From positions 372,001-436,000 of the forward strand of contig MU394064.1 of assembly GCA_022578605.1 (NCBI GenBank): a DNA stretch of 64,000 nt, in the 5' to 3' direction. Shown here piece by piece: positions 12,342-25,430 of the stretch (the stretch's first letter is position 1; the number at the start of each line of letters is the position of its first letter). Made by a program: the position numbers and the translations under genes. The notes under the pieces are model-generated. The model was not told where the DNA came from, ran no database searches, and saw nothing but the letters and a program-made list of their open reading frames with translations. This DNA comes from Camillea tinctor. Lineage: Eukaryota; Ascomycota; Sordariomycetes; Xylariales; Xylariaceae.

Positions 12342-13667
12342 TAGGACTTTACGATGACATCGAGCCACTTTCGGGACCACCTGCGATGTGTCCCCGAGCG
12401 CGACCCTTCTTCGGCTTAACTAGCGATTCACTCGCCCACCTAGTCGGCGCGAGATTTCTGTATTGGGAGACGCTATAGGCGGTCTTCTATTCTGTTTACG
12501 TTACCCCCGAATTTTCTCTAGGTACTATTATATCCAAGCCAAGGTCCCGCGACCTTCTCTGGCGGCCTTGCGCACAGGACACGCTATGGCAGCTGCCCTT
12601 TATGGAGGGGTCTTTGGGGGGTGTGCCTTGGGGGCATATGTTGAAACATCAAACATGTCGATAGCTGATAACACAAGCCATATTATACACAGAAATATCC
12701 CGTTGCAGGCGTGACCCTTTCTTTCCTTTCTCAGCGTCCGTCCGATCCCGACGCTGTCTAACAGTGTATACGCGGCACTTGTTCATCATCAGCCTTGGCC
12801 CCAGACTTGTTCTTTTTTCATATCGCTGCCTGCGCCTTGCACTGCCCGCGATGCGAGTCAACGCCAGATCTTCCCAGCCATGCGTCTTTCTGGGGAAGTG
12901 ATCTTGTCATCATTCCCCCGAGATCTTCATAAGAGCGGTCATATAATCAGGATTACGGACCCGTGGATAAAGGTGAACAAGGCAAGCATTGAATAATTTC
13001 CCAAAACGGCTGCCAATGTTATGCGACGAGCCGGGCCTACCCTGGCGACATTGTCCGTTCGCGGGGTGTCCGGAGGGCCCACAGAACAACTCATCGAACG
13101 TATGGAAGCCCGCCAGGCTCTCGTTGGTGCCCACCACCCAGCCTACCCGTCTGCAAGAAACAAGATCGCACAGGATCAAAAGGTCTCAGATATGCCATGG
13201 TTTGGGCAAACAAGTGGGCTGTCGGTCAGCTACAAGGGCAAGACGCGAGAACACTCAAGGGTAAGCGCGCCCGCACTTCTCCTTCACATCGCCTGTCATT
13301 CGGCAGACGAGAGAATAGGTGCTGGTACCTTACCCCCCCTTTTCCCTCCTCTTCACTTTAGAACCTGGACAGAGCGGGACAGGTCGCGGTACAACAGCCG
13401 AATAGGAAGCCTTCGCGTCGTAAGCCGGGACCCGCGAACTACCACACGCGGTTGGGTGACTTATTAATATATTACCTGATAACCTGAGTACCGTACACCA
13501 CAGCGGTCGTGACGCAGCCACACTACTACACACCATGGAAACACTGAAGATCCTCCGCCGGGCAAATACACCTATGTACGCGACCTGGAAAGTGCTTGCT
13601 TTAGCGCAACGGCAAGTGATCTAGATAAACCGGAGGTTTACTTGCAAACCAAAGCGGCCCAGAATCA

Positions 13668-13695
13668 TTGCCATATCCCAAATGGGATATGGCAA
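13668..13695. repeat. perfect 13-bp inverted repeat with 2-base loop, then a tandem 11-mer
   Basis: TTGCCATATCCCA and TGGGATATGGCAA pair perfectly around AA. The right arm runs into two copies of GGCAAATCTAA (13691-13701 and 13702-13712). It could be a MITE end, a regulator-binding palindrome or a transcribed hairpin; no target duplication is obvious. Confidence 0.7.
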
Positions 13696-15952
13696 ATCTA
13701 AGGCAAATCTAACCTAACACAAATCCATAGGGTCGGAAAATTTCGGTACAAGTGTCCACGAAACCCATGACAATAATGATGAGCATATGAGAGCCGGGCG
13801 AGAACCAACAATACCCGGTACTTAGCGTAGAGAACGGGCAAGGGATATTTGGCGGTCACAAATATTGACCCTGGGTACTTTTTTTTTCTTTTTTCCTCAC
13901 TCACAAACATTCCTCACTACTATTAGCTACCTCCTATCAAAACAATGGAGCCAATACACATGTACCTGTATACGAACGCATCAGTGCACGTGATGTTACA
14001 AAAGGCGGGATTATCTTCGTCACGGACGCTCTGCGATAAGGTTAAGGCCGTTGGACCTGCGGCTCGCCTCCATCTCAATGGAACGGTAGCAAATACTAAC
14101 GAGGAGCAGAAAGCTTAAAAAAGAGTTAAACGAGAGTTCGTGCATCCAAAAAAAGAATATCAATGGTACGTAGTCGATGTTTTACTTGTTCGTCAACCGA
14201 AGTCCGCCGTTGCAGGCTCCGACAAGACAAAACACCAATGAAGTAAACCAAACACGGGAACAATGTCGAACGTTTCCTTCGTTCTTAGCTCTTAGTTCTT
14301 AGTTCCTAGCTCTTATCGAAGGTGGAGAAGCGGTCGAGATTTGCATTTCCCGTTCTACCTACATTATTTTTGTGGGTGAGGACTAACAACACTAGCAGAG
14401 AGGGTATAGTGTAGTGTAGTAGGTAGTAGGAGTAGTACCTAACCTAGTGCACTCCGTACCTAGCTCGAGATCTCCATAAGAGTGGGCTCTCAGGAAATGC
14501 CGTCTCTCTTGTTCGTTATGCCCAACATGATCTTTTGTAACTAAAAAGTCCGTATTCATATCGGCTTTTTTGGGGGGGGATGCATCGAGTGACGAGTATA
14601 ATTTTGTTTCTATTCATTTATAATAATTGTTTCTGAAAAGGTCCATTTTAAATCCTATTGTATTTACTTTTGAAATTATTATTATGTCCTGTACTCCGAG
14701 AACGACGAGGGGTGTGTTGATGGGGGGATTATTGATACTCTGTAACCATGTAAGTGAGTAACTAGTAGGTAGTGTAAGTCGGTGTATGTAATTGTAGAGT
14801 GCTCTACCTAAGTTAAGTACACTAACCTAGTTTTATCCTATCTAGTGAGCTTTATTGACTTTTGCTCCTCACCACAGTTTATTTTTTTCGCGATGGGCAA
14901 CACTCGAATGGCATCGGCTGGAGAAAGAAACGGCCAAACACAGCCAATCAGGAACAGTTAACGGTAGTGGATCGGACGGTTGGAGATCTTGGCTCCCCTG
15001 GCGGACAAGTGGGGGCGAACGAGGTTCCTAGTCAGGGACTCAGTCTGTAACAGGTTCTGAGACAGACTTCTGCAGGGGGCTTCCCTGCATCAACCCAATG
15101 GGATTAGCAGAAGAGGGTCTTCTCCACCCCCCTAAATTCAACATCAAACACGCTCCGCCGAGAGAACGAGACGACAAGTCTTTTTTTCTCTCAATAGACT
15201 TTTTTTTTTAATTCTTTTTTTCTTTTTTTTTTCTTTTTTTGGTTTGTCGGCTCTCGCTCACCACGCTCACACTCACTTACACTCAACTTACCCGAGTTCT
15301 AAGTCTAGAGCAAATACCAAGTACCGGAAACCTATCACCGCGTAATCCCCCCCCTCCCAAATCCATTTTATTCCAATCCACCATGACCGCTTCCGCAAAC
15401 ACTTTCCCTCTCCACGTATGATAACTGACTCTCGAATATACCCTCCTCTTCTGGGCGCCGTTTCATCTGAAAGCCTAGCCTAGACCATCTCATGATCCCA
15501 GAGGTCTGACTACCACGTTCCTTACTAGCCTTCTCTCTCTCTATCTCTCCTCCCTCTCTCCCTTCCTTCAGGTTCCCTCTTCCCATCTTGTACCTCTCCT
15601 TCCTGCCCATTGGTTGTTGACGAGTTCCGAGGCATCCATCTCGTTAGCTTGCTCACCATTCCATCGTCCCACTGCTTCAGCCTCCCGCATCGAGCAGCAG
15701 CAGCGGCGCGTCCAATGGCACCATACACAGACGGCTAAACTCGCGACCACTGCTCTTCTCGTCTCTGATATAGAGATCTGGAGTCGTCTGCTCGATCTCA
15801 TGCATATATCCTGTCATCTGGGTCAAATCTTATCTGCATTGTGCTTCTTCATCGACCTGATTGGCGATGACTCGCCGCGCAAGCCGTTGGCATTTGTTGG
15901 TGGACCATCTGATCCCGTCGCGAGAAAGTCCGACGCCGTATTTCGAAAGGGC

Positions 15953-15978
15953 AAAAAAAAAAAAAAAAAAAAAAAAAA
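15953..15978. repeat. 26-base poly-A tract
   Basis: Uninterrupted A26 in the region upstream of the Rua1-type regulator, flanked by GGGC and GAGAGACAGAGA. No retroelement coding is seen before it. Confidence 0.9.
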
Positions 15979-18102
15979 GAGAGACAGAGAATTTCTCAAC
16001 GGGCTAAGTTAATACTGTGATTGTGTGTTGTTGCCGAGTGGCAGAGCAACCGTGTCAGACGATTTTCTTTATTTTGTTTTATTTTATCCTTTTTCAAACA
16101 AAAGATCCATAATCACCGTGCTTCCTACGTGGAGTAGAGAGCGAGGCTCCCAAGCCCACCAGTTCTTCTCTCATCTGGGCTCTGCCCTATACGATCCTAG
16201 GATGTGTTTCCAAACCTGCCCCTCGTAAGCAACAGGCTGTTACGCCGTTCAGAAACTCGCCCTCTAGCGATCGACACATCCGAATAATAGAGTGTCGTGG
16301 TTGTGTCATACAAGCCTATAACCTTGGAAGTTCTTGTCGGAACATCCAACTTTCGTACATCTTCCTCGAGCTTCATGTTTGGGCGGCTCCTGAGGCTATA
16401 ATCTCAACCTCGTTCATTGTCCTTCACCCCCCTTCTCTCTAGCAGTCTGGTAAATATAACTAACCTTAGGAGGATGCGACAATTTCTCTCATGATGGTGA
16501 GAGTGAGTAATCGAAACCATGCATTTTACGATCGAGCCACTTAAGTTGAGCAAGCATGGTTCGAAATAAGCCACACCCCCCCTTCTCCCCATCCCCATCC
16601 CTCTCCTGGTGTAGTTGTATAGTTCCATTTTTCACCTCAACAGAATTAGCCATAGCCATGTATCTCATCTGTGCGTTTTCTCTTTCTGTCCTTTTTCCCT
16701 TTCTCTAGTGTAAACGGTTGGGTTCCCTTGAGGTTGCCGAATTCCCTTTTCTATTTGATATCAAATTGGGTCCCGTCCTGTTATGTACCATCCCTGCTTA
16801 ACTATTCCAAAAGAGTCGGTTACCCATGGGTCTTTTTCTAACTGGGGCAGTCCCTGGTAATCAGTTGGTTTCTAACTGCTCCTCACATACTGGCAAGGTA
16901 CCTGAGCTCCATCTAGCCCTCCGTTACTCCCCCATACCTTCATATTCATCGCCCTGCTCCGAAGGCTTGATGACCCTTCCCACGCAACACATCATCGACG
17001 AACAGATGTAACCTTGTAAACCCCTGTGCTGTAAATTCTGACAGGCCGGCTGGCCCTCGTCTGCCTCTTTTCAGTAAGCCAAGCAGTACCTCGCACACCC
17101 AATATCTCCTCGAGGCTCACAGACATGGCTAGGTTTGTATCAGGGACTCCGGCTTAGTCCCTACCGCTGTTCCGAACACTTGACCCAGCTTGACCGTGCT
17201 GAATTAGAACTAATTGACAAGTTCATCCATGATGCTTATACCCACCGAGTACTTCTTTTATACATACCTCTAGGGTCTGCACCGCCCCTCCTCTGACCTG
17301 CTCTTTTTACTCTCTCTCTCTTGAACTTGTAGACCGAGAAGGTATTTTCACAACTAGTCGCTCCTTTTCTTCCAGTCTTAAGCCGAGTTTATTATTACCC
17401 CTCCGGTTTATAATACTGGGAGCTGGCTCTCTTTCCCACCTGGACGCGCCAGCCTATCTGTTCAAAACCCAGCAAGCTTAACGAGTTGTCCCTCTAGACA
17501 ACTCCTCACGTTCCTTACGCACGCGCACCCAACTCCCAATATAGCTCGACTAAATCGGTTTTATACGCTCTCTTCCTTTGGCCACCTGACAACTTATTGC
17601 GTCGATCCTTAATAGAGATCCAAACCCACGCCTTCTTTTCACCACCACGACGCCTCGTTTACCTTGCCGGGGATTAATAACTTTTACTTAAGTCGCCATA
17701 GCACCTATTAGTATTGCCTGGTAAGTCATGATAGATCGTCTCGGCCTATTTCGTTACCACGGTTGGATACGTGGACCGTGGACCGTGTGGAGTCGCCTGC
17801 CCATCTTATCAGCTCAGACATTAAGACCCGTTGTCATCCCGTTCATATTGCTAATTATACTGCCCTCCCACTCACTCAGCATCCGGCCTATAATAAACTC
17901 ACCCACGCTCGTTCCATTACTTGAGCTCCATAACCATGGACTCTCATCAGACACAGATGTATGTTTAACCAAGACAGGCCTACATCGCATGAAGCTCACA
18001 CATACATATAGCCCTCCACACTTACAGACACCGTCTTACACCTATAACCCTAACAATAAGTTCCGGAACGACGTTCCATTATCGCACCAACCTCTCGCCG
18101 CC

Positions 18103-20007
18103 ATGAGTGGGAATGAGATGCCTCCTAAGACCGAGGCACCGGTGGCTCCCAACGGAGTATGGACGACGCCTACATCCCAGGGTGTGCGACAGAGACCAGC
18201 TACTATTCATGAAGGGTTCTCTTTCTGCACTGGGGAGGACTTCGGTACAGTGCCGTCTTGGGATTCGTCCTCAGTCATGAACATGCATACACCGAGTGAT
18301 ACTATGTCTCGACCAGTCTCTATGCATCAGGATTTCTACCCCATGACGACTATGGATCAGAGTGAGTTCGCTTGAGTTAGGTTTGAGAGAACATAACTAA
18401 TAATTAGTACAGACTCTTGGGCAACAAAGCCGTGTGAAGACACTATGGAGTTCCCTCACCTAGAGACAGATGTGCATATTGGACAAGCCTATACATCCGA
18501 TGAGGCAATCCCGATTTTGGACCTTCGGTACGCAGGACATCAGATGGGGAACGAGTCTATGGGCATGGAATCTGGTATGAACCAGCGCCGTATGTCCGGC
18601 TCATCCTTCACCATGTCGACCTCTGGCAACCTTTCCGATATGCCTCCTTATGAAGATTTCTCGGCTACCCTGTCAGAAGCACCCTCCCTGACTTCGGACT
18701 ACCCCCCGCCATCAAACCGCAACTCGCTCATGTCCTCAACTCAATTGTCGCCTGTCGCCTCTCCTCGCATGACCCCACAGAGTCGCTCAGAGCTCGTCCG
18801 CACTCAAAGCCGCGGCCGTGGTGCCTCTCCATCACCCCGACCGGGCATGAGATCCGCTCCATACACTGTTGATAGCAGCGCAAGGAATAAGAGGTGGTCA
18901 ACTGGATCTTACGGCACTACACCTAACCGACGACCGTCTCCATTTGTGTATCATCACAATCACGACGCTTTCGCTCATCGCATGTCATCGCGCCACTCGT
19001 CGCCCACGATCCCGAATAACCCTCTTCCTCTCAATTTCGGTAACCTCCAGGCTGTTCAGCAGCACCCCTTCCTTGTATCGCATCCTCCAGCTTTCCGCAA
19101 TAGCATGCTGTTACCGACTCAGCTCCCGTCCCAGCTGCCCTCGCAAGGATTCCATCACGAAACACACCACCACTTTGAGACGCCTCCACCGCTACTTTCC
19201 CATGGGTTGTTCAGAATGTTACAGAGCAATGCCGACCCACATTCGCTTCACGGCCATTACACGGACCTGTCCGACCCGCCTGATCTATATGCTTCTCTCC
19301 AAGAGGAGCAAGTTGCCCCACCTCCGGAAGACATGAATCCCGAGGACCCGGATATGGTGCCTCATGAACAGGAGTTACGATTTGAGGGCGACCTGTACAC
19401 TCCGAAGTGGGTTCGTGGACACGGTAACAAGCGCGAAGGATGGTGTGGCATCTGCAAACCTGGGCGTTGGCTCGTGCTAAAGAATTCAGCTTTCTGGTAC
19501 GACAAGAGTTTCACACATGGTATCAGTGCAGCAACCGGCAATCCATTCCAAGAACCACAAGAAACAAGACGGATGGACGGCAATCCCGATGTTTGGGAGG
19601 GTCTGTGTGGAAGCTGCAATGACTGGATTGCTCTAGTTAGCAGCAAGAAGAAGGGCACGACATGGTTCCGGCACGCATACAAGGTAAGTTAACTGATCAA
19701 GTTGCGGATATGCAAATGAGATATGGACATCAAATTCTGACTGGATATACAGTGTCATACACACCCTAAGATCAAAGATGCCCCCAAGAGACGGCGCGAA
19801 AGCAGCCATTCTAGAGCCCTTGCGGCTTCGCAGATCGCCAAGCCCAAGATCGAGCCTCAAGCGCCTGCAACTCCACAGACCACATCTGCGGCTGCTTCGC
19901 TAGCTACGACCCCCACGCCTGTATCGGTCATGCAGCAACAACAACAACTATCCCAAGAACAACACAAGGCATTCCCCTCTTTTGACGGGATGTCTAATAT
20001 GATCTAA
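18103..20007 (+). CDS. Rua1-type zinc-binding transcription regulator (594 aa)
   Basis: Three exons: join(18103..18361,18413..19683,19753..20007). Introns of 51 and 69 bases have GTGAGT/TACAG and GTAAGT/TACAG ends, and both joins are in frame. The N-terminal 350 residues are Ser/Pro/Met/His-rich disordered sequence with a QLPSQLPSQ repeat. The C-terminal block starts LRFEGDLYTPKWVRGHGNKR and holds ordered Cys/His pairs: GWCGICKPGRW, WEGLCGSCNDW and, across the last intron, HAYKCHTHPK. This is the C-terminal domain of Ustilago Rua1, activator of ustilagic-acid synthesis, shared by many ascomycete regulators. A basic APKRRRE and a Gln run follow. Start chosen at MSGNEMPPK (GCCGCC before ATG); the frame is open further upstream without similarity. 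A nuclear DNA-binding regulator is likely; targets unknown. Confidence 0.87.
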
Positions 20008-23000
20008 AAAAAAATCTCCAAATTTTCCAGACGAATCTAACCGATTCACTTCACTATTATCTTTTTCCTACAAACATCTAGACAGTACACTCGGACGCGT
20101 TACGATCCCTTTACATCTTTGGATATCCCCATTCATGGAACTGGAATGATATAGACTTGGCATGAGGAACTCAATGACTCGCCAGTTGGCAGGGATCCTC
20201 GGCGGTATTCTTCACTTCTTCAATGATTCCCCGGGCATACACGCAACCCACATTCTTTATATACCATTATTTTTACCTCCATGTCTTTTTTTGGAACGGG
20301 AAAAGAAACATTCCACGGCCAGAAGCTCAATTCATATACCACTTTTTTAACGCCTCTCACACGGACACAAATTTCCTTATCGCTTTACATGAAACAAAAA
20401 AAACCACTTATGACGAAGTCGAAAACTGCGGGTTGGTATACGACGGACGAAGAAGGGAAAGTAAAAGGAGAAAAAGTCAGGGAAGAAAGGTAGTTGGTAA
20501 TACAGCAGAACTTTCTAAACAACGACGAAAACCCGAAAAAAAAAAGACGACCGATTCGATTCTATTTACGCCGACTTTTTGTCATTTTTTTCGATCCTTC
20601 GAGGAGGATCGGTTTTTTGCTCTGCTCTCTCATTCAATGTCCATATGTGTCGTACACAAGGATCGAGCTTTATTACTCCCCAGCAAAACCCGCACACTGA
20701 ATTCGTTTTTCTCTTTTTACGTCTGCTCGTCCCTTTTATTTGCAAAGTATATAGTTGACAAATCTCTCTTAATCGTAGATAGATAGTTTTATTTTATCAC
20801 CCCCCCTTTTTTTCTTTTTTATTTGGCTCTGAAAGAAAAATCGATGATACCCCTGGGGTTGGAATCAAAGGGGTTTGTTTGATGGGCTTGGCTTGGCTGC
20901 TGAAATTCGAAAACAACCATCTTTGTTTTTCACTATTTGCATTTTGTTTTTTCTTGCTTTGGATTTTGGGAGAGGCGGAAGCGGAGAAGGAAAGGAAAGT
21001 TTTTTTGTTTTCCCTCTACTTTCTTAACATATCGGGGATATCTATTTAGTGTCTTGGAAGACACTCGGGGATTATGAGACTTTTCAAAGCAAAATGGGGG
21101 TTTATTATTTATTGGAACTTAAGGGGGCAGGAAGAGGAAGAGGAGGAATTAAAAAAAACCGCCCATCCCCCCTGGGAGAACCGAGCGCTTGCGTGTCTTT
21201 TTCGATCGATCTTGGTTATCTGTTTTTTGTTTTCGTTTCTTTTTTATATAACTTCTCGATGAAGGATAGGAATATTGTTTTTCTGAATTGAATACGGTTT
21301 ACTTTTTTCGAAGGGAAAACAACGAAAACGAACTTATAAAAAACCTCGCGAAGAATGACATAGCTATCTAACTTAGTGTCTTTATTATGAGAACTTCTCT
21401 GCTGGACAGCAGTAGTAGGGAATCCGACGATTAATTCAATATTTGATCTAGTTACTATTTTTATATTTCAGGATTACTGTGATATGAAAACAACATTGTG
21501 ATTTTTTTTCGACAAGGAACTACCAATGATAATGACAGATCTGACGATGTCTACGTCTTGCTCGGATACACTCCTATGAAGAGACATCGTGAAAATAGGT
21601 AACCTAGTGTATAGTAGACGTCTTAGGATGAACGACGAAGGTCCGAATCACAACCATGGGATTGTACCTGGACTCACATCTTCCCTCCCGTCACTTACGT
21701 AGATCCAAACATCAGGGTACGTCCCTTACCTCCTCGACTAAGAAACCAAACCAACCTATTCTTCGTTCCCTAGTCGTGGCACCCGTACTAGGTAGTCTGG
21801 TCGTACAAAAAAAGCTCACCCTCTCTCTCTCTCCATCCCTCCCTGGTCCATGACCTCTCGCGGTCCTGGTGCCTGTCAGCAGATCGGCAGGGGAGGGCGG
21901 GGGCAAGAGAAAGGGTAAACAGGGCAAAAAGCATCGATCATCACCTGCACTTGCGCATTGCTTTTCGCAAGATACCGAGATTTGACCCCGACAGCTTGGT
22001 CTCTCTACCAGTCTACCTATGTAAGGGTTTCCGGGGGACAAGGGGAGGGGTGTGGCTGTGGAGGGGGGGAAGACAAGGGAAGAGAAGGGACATGTACCTG
22101 GTTTTCTTTTCTTCTTGAGATAGAGAGGGCACGCGATGCTCGGGACTCTTGCATAGGGAACACAGCCGCCCTTTTTTTTTTTCGCGCCAGGGACAGGGAA
22201 GGGAAAGGAAAGGGAAGAGATACTCGGTAAGTACTGTTACGAGATGGCGAGAGAGAAGGGCAAAAAGTAAGGCTGTGTAAGTATGTAGGTGGAAATAGGG
22301 TATGGGGAATGCCGTAGACGCGAGGCGACGACATTGCATCGCATCCGCATCGCATCGCATTGAGCGCACGTACTATAACGTCCCCTCCTGATGTGCAAAG
22401 TTATTATTATTGAACCACCATTTTGCGCAAAAAGATGATGATGATATCGGATATACCTACCCATCTTACCTTGACATAACCTAGCCGTCAAAAGCCAGTC
22501 AGTCATCCGTCATCTAATACTAGCCCACATCATCACCTGGCCCTCTTCGGAAAAATTCTTTATTGATCAAGGACCGATAACATGACTGGAAGGAAATGCT
22601 GTATTGGGCACAGATACATGCCATTATCACCAACGGAAAAAACGCACTGACTGGGCGGTTATTTCTCGCTCTCGCTCCTCTTTCATTGTCTCTTGCGCAC
22701 GCGCGCGAGAGTGCGGAAAGGGTCGTCACTCATTCATTGTTCATTACTAGCAAGCCACATTATCTCCACAGATGGCCGGGGGGGGGACGACGACGTCCGC
22801 CGCCACCACCTCCACCAACTAGCATTATCACTACCGCTGCGTTATACAAGAAGTATAAAAAAGAAAAGAGAGAGGGGAGGAGAGGCAAGGACTATTGATG
22901 AATAAGTGATGGCTAATGTGATTAGGGAAGATGACCGATCCGGCAAAACTTACCCAGAACATACCTACACACACACACGCACACGCACATATACTAACCT

Positions 23001-25250
23001 AGGCAAAGGAAATCCTTTCGTTACTTTTTTATTGCTGTTGGTTTCTCTTACAGGGCACGGGCGCTCATCATAGAGAGCGATTAACAAGAAAGGGCGTGTG
23101 TGTGTGTGTGTGCGTATGTGCGTCTAAGCTAAGTCTACAGGTCGTTAACCTCGAACGCGCGATTTCGTCGTACGTCGGCTATACCATAAGTCTGTTATCA
23201 TTAAGATGCAGTAGTATAACCTATATGATGATGATAATGAGATATAAAAAAAATTTTTTTTTTTCACACACACGCGTGTATATTAATAAGTCCGCACGCT
23301 ATTATGCGATATCCTATTTCGGTATTAGGTGTATACTAAAGTTAGCTTTCACATTGACGTCTCTGTTCGTGTTTGCGGCGCTCGCCCGACTTAGGTTGGT
23401 TAATGATATCCACTAACTAGGTAGCTTGCTATACTATTCCGTACACACCCCCCGGATCAGCACCGCCGCAACACGATCTCTCATATGGCAATCCCGCGCG
23501 CATCGGCCCATCCGTTGCGTCGATTGCGCTTAGCCGGGTATAAGATATATTGAGTCCTGGGGACGAATACGGGTATAAAGGATTCCCCTTACGTACGTGC
23601 CGTATAGGTAGTCATGAGAATTGGCTAGGAAGAGCTAGCTTAGTTACCTTGTATGGTAGTAGTTAGTTATTAGTATCTACAAGTTGGGTTCCCCACTGAA
23701 GAAGGGGGAGATTATCAAGGAAGGGAAAGAAGAAGAAGAAGAAGAAAAAAAAAAGCGTAGATCTATTCTAGGTAAGCGAACACCAGGAAAAAGCAAAGCT
23801 TGATAATTTAGATTTCTTCTTAGCGAGGGAAGAAAGGAATAGGAAAAAGAAGCAAAAGGGAACGGTGATCTTTACTAGACTACGCAATGACGCACCTTTT
23901 TTTTTGGAGCTCCCTTACGAACAATGATAGAACATCCATAACATGTTATGTAGGTCAATACGTGGGTAACATTTTACATAGAGCGTAAGTGGGTTTAGGT
24001 AAGGGACTTTATGATTGCAAAAAGTTGTTAGTTGGGCCGCGAAAGCTTTCATCCTCAATCATCACCTATCTATCTACACCATCTACTTCCCTTCCCGCCC
24101 AGATCTCGATTCTCGGTGTGGATATCCTATACTAGAAGGTGAGAAGGGTAAAGAAAGATAAAAAAGTCATTGTAGAAAGGCGATCTGAGGCCTCCTTCTC
24201 TGCTATTCGCGTAGGCAATGTATACACACCCCTCCCCCGCCCTTCCTTCAACCGTTATACTCGATTCTCTGTATGAAACGAACGCTCTGTTTTGTCCCCC
24301 CCCTTCCCCTCCTGCCCCGCCACGGTCGGCTGATTCCGTATACACCCAAGAAGTATAACGTGTACTACGTGCACGCCCGCTTCATTCCTATAACTACACG
24401 TATATTTAAAACCTACATATACCTCAAGAGAAGGGGGGGGGGGATAAGTGAAGGGGTAAAGCGTGAAGGGGGGGATGGGTGGTAACCCACAGACCAGATA
24501 TGTCGGAGGGACGCACGGATGGCTGATCTGGCGATTTCGAATAACCCTGGGCAATTTGCCCGCGGGTTGCGCAAGGGTTCGTAGGGTAGTATGCCCAGAA
24601 TAAAAATCGAGACATAGGGCTGCTTACAACCCACTACGCTACTACAAAACTCATGTAGGTTTAGGTATGTAGTGTATATTTGCGGGTTTGATCCCTGTTT
24701 CCCGACGGTTTCGATTTGGGATTTTTGAGTATTACCCAGGGAGGGGGAGACACATATATCGGGAGTGGCACTAGAAAAGAAGAAAAAAAATTAAAAGCCT
24801 GAATTGATTCGACGAAACGGACATAATGAAGAGCAGGGAAAAAAAAGAAAAGGGAATAAAGTAGCTAGAGCTAGTAGAAGATAGTGGTGGATTGAGGCGG
24901 CTCTTTCAATTATATCTAACCTAAATGGGGGTCGTAGAGATGAGAAGGGAGTCCAAATCGGATGTTCAGCTATAATTCTTTTGCTTCATATGTCCTAGTG
25001 CACACTTATAGCGTGAGTGGTTAATCCCATTTGAAACTCTATCATAAGATGGGACTAATCTAGCCAAGGCTATTTTTCTTTTGCCTTTGTTTTTTTTCTC
25101 TCTAATAAGTACTAGTCAGGAACCGAGATCGTTTACGCTACTATACACGTATAATGTATCGGCCTCTGTTTTCCTAATTGGGGGGGTTTCTCTCTTAGTT
25201 CCCCCTCTCCCTCCCTCTCTGCCCTCTCCTCTTTCCCCCACGTCCCGTTA
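20008..25250. other. 5.2-kb gene-poor, low-complexity region
   Basis: No gene supported. Contents are homopolymer and dinucleotide runs, including CA/CG alternation near 22970-22990, GT at 23096-23112, a GAA run at 23727-23745 followed by A10, and several G runs. The open frame 20223-20786 is rich in translated A and T tracts directly after the regulator stop and is best read as 3' UTR sequence. A repeated GCATC motif occurs near 22335-22365. Confidence 0.45.
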
Positions 25251-25430
25251 GCCGTGACAGATTTGAACAAGCCCCGGGTTCCAGACCGGGACCCGAGAGT
25301 CCGGCCAAATGGAACAGCACCACGGGACTTGAACCTCCAAGACCTGCAGCAGGTGGTGGTCGTGGTGGGGTGTGCCCCTGCACCCCTGGAGCGTTTTCAT
25401 GACCCTGCTGCTACATGCAGAACAAGCTGC
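25251..25430. other. GC-rich, fold-prone island
   Basis: About 180 bases stand out as GC-rich inside AT/homopolymer DNA. Visible pairings include CCCGG(8)CCGGG near 25273 and GGGGTG/CACCCC around 25370. A T-arm-like GGTTCAAGTCC on the minus strand is present, but no acceptor or anticodon arms fit a tRNA. It also reads as an open frame on the plus strand (GTG start) without motif. Structured ncRNA, regulatory CpG-like segment or coding remnant are all possible. Confidence 0.3.

Larger units (their letters stand above)
12342..18102. other. 5.8-kb gene-poor region upstream of the Rua1-type regulator
   Basis: No protein gene can be supported over 5.7 kb. It holds a near-perfect hairpin (13668-13695), poly-T (about 15199-15239), a 26-base poly-A (15953-15978) and long CT-rich tracts. 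Open frames such as 13021-13467 and 15614-16012 lack recognisable motifs; the second starts at TTG and translates the poly-A tract. A short ATG frame at 15383 (MTASANTFPLH, then GTATGA) could be the first exon of something or an upstream ORF. The extent suits a long regulatory region or a long, spliced 5' UTR of the regulator at 18103. Confidence 0.45.

Noticed and set aside
13021..13467. 148-codon open frame with overlapping antisense frame
   Set aside because: No recognisable domain; both strands are open, which GC-rich DNA can give by chance.
20223..20786. 187-codon open frame after the Rua1-type regulator
   Set aside because: Composed largely of translated A/T tracts (KKK, FF runs), lies in the expected 3' UTR and has no family motif.
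25320..25350. tRNA-like box B (GGTTCAAGTCC on the minus strand)
   Set aside because: The T stem does not pair and no acceptor, D or anticodon arm is found.
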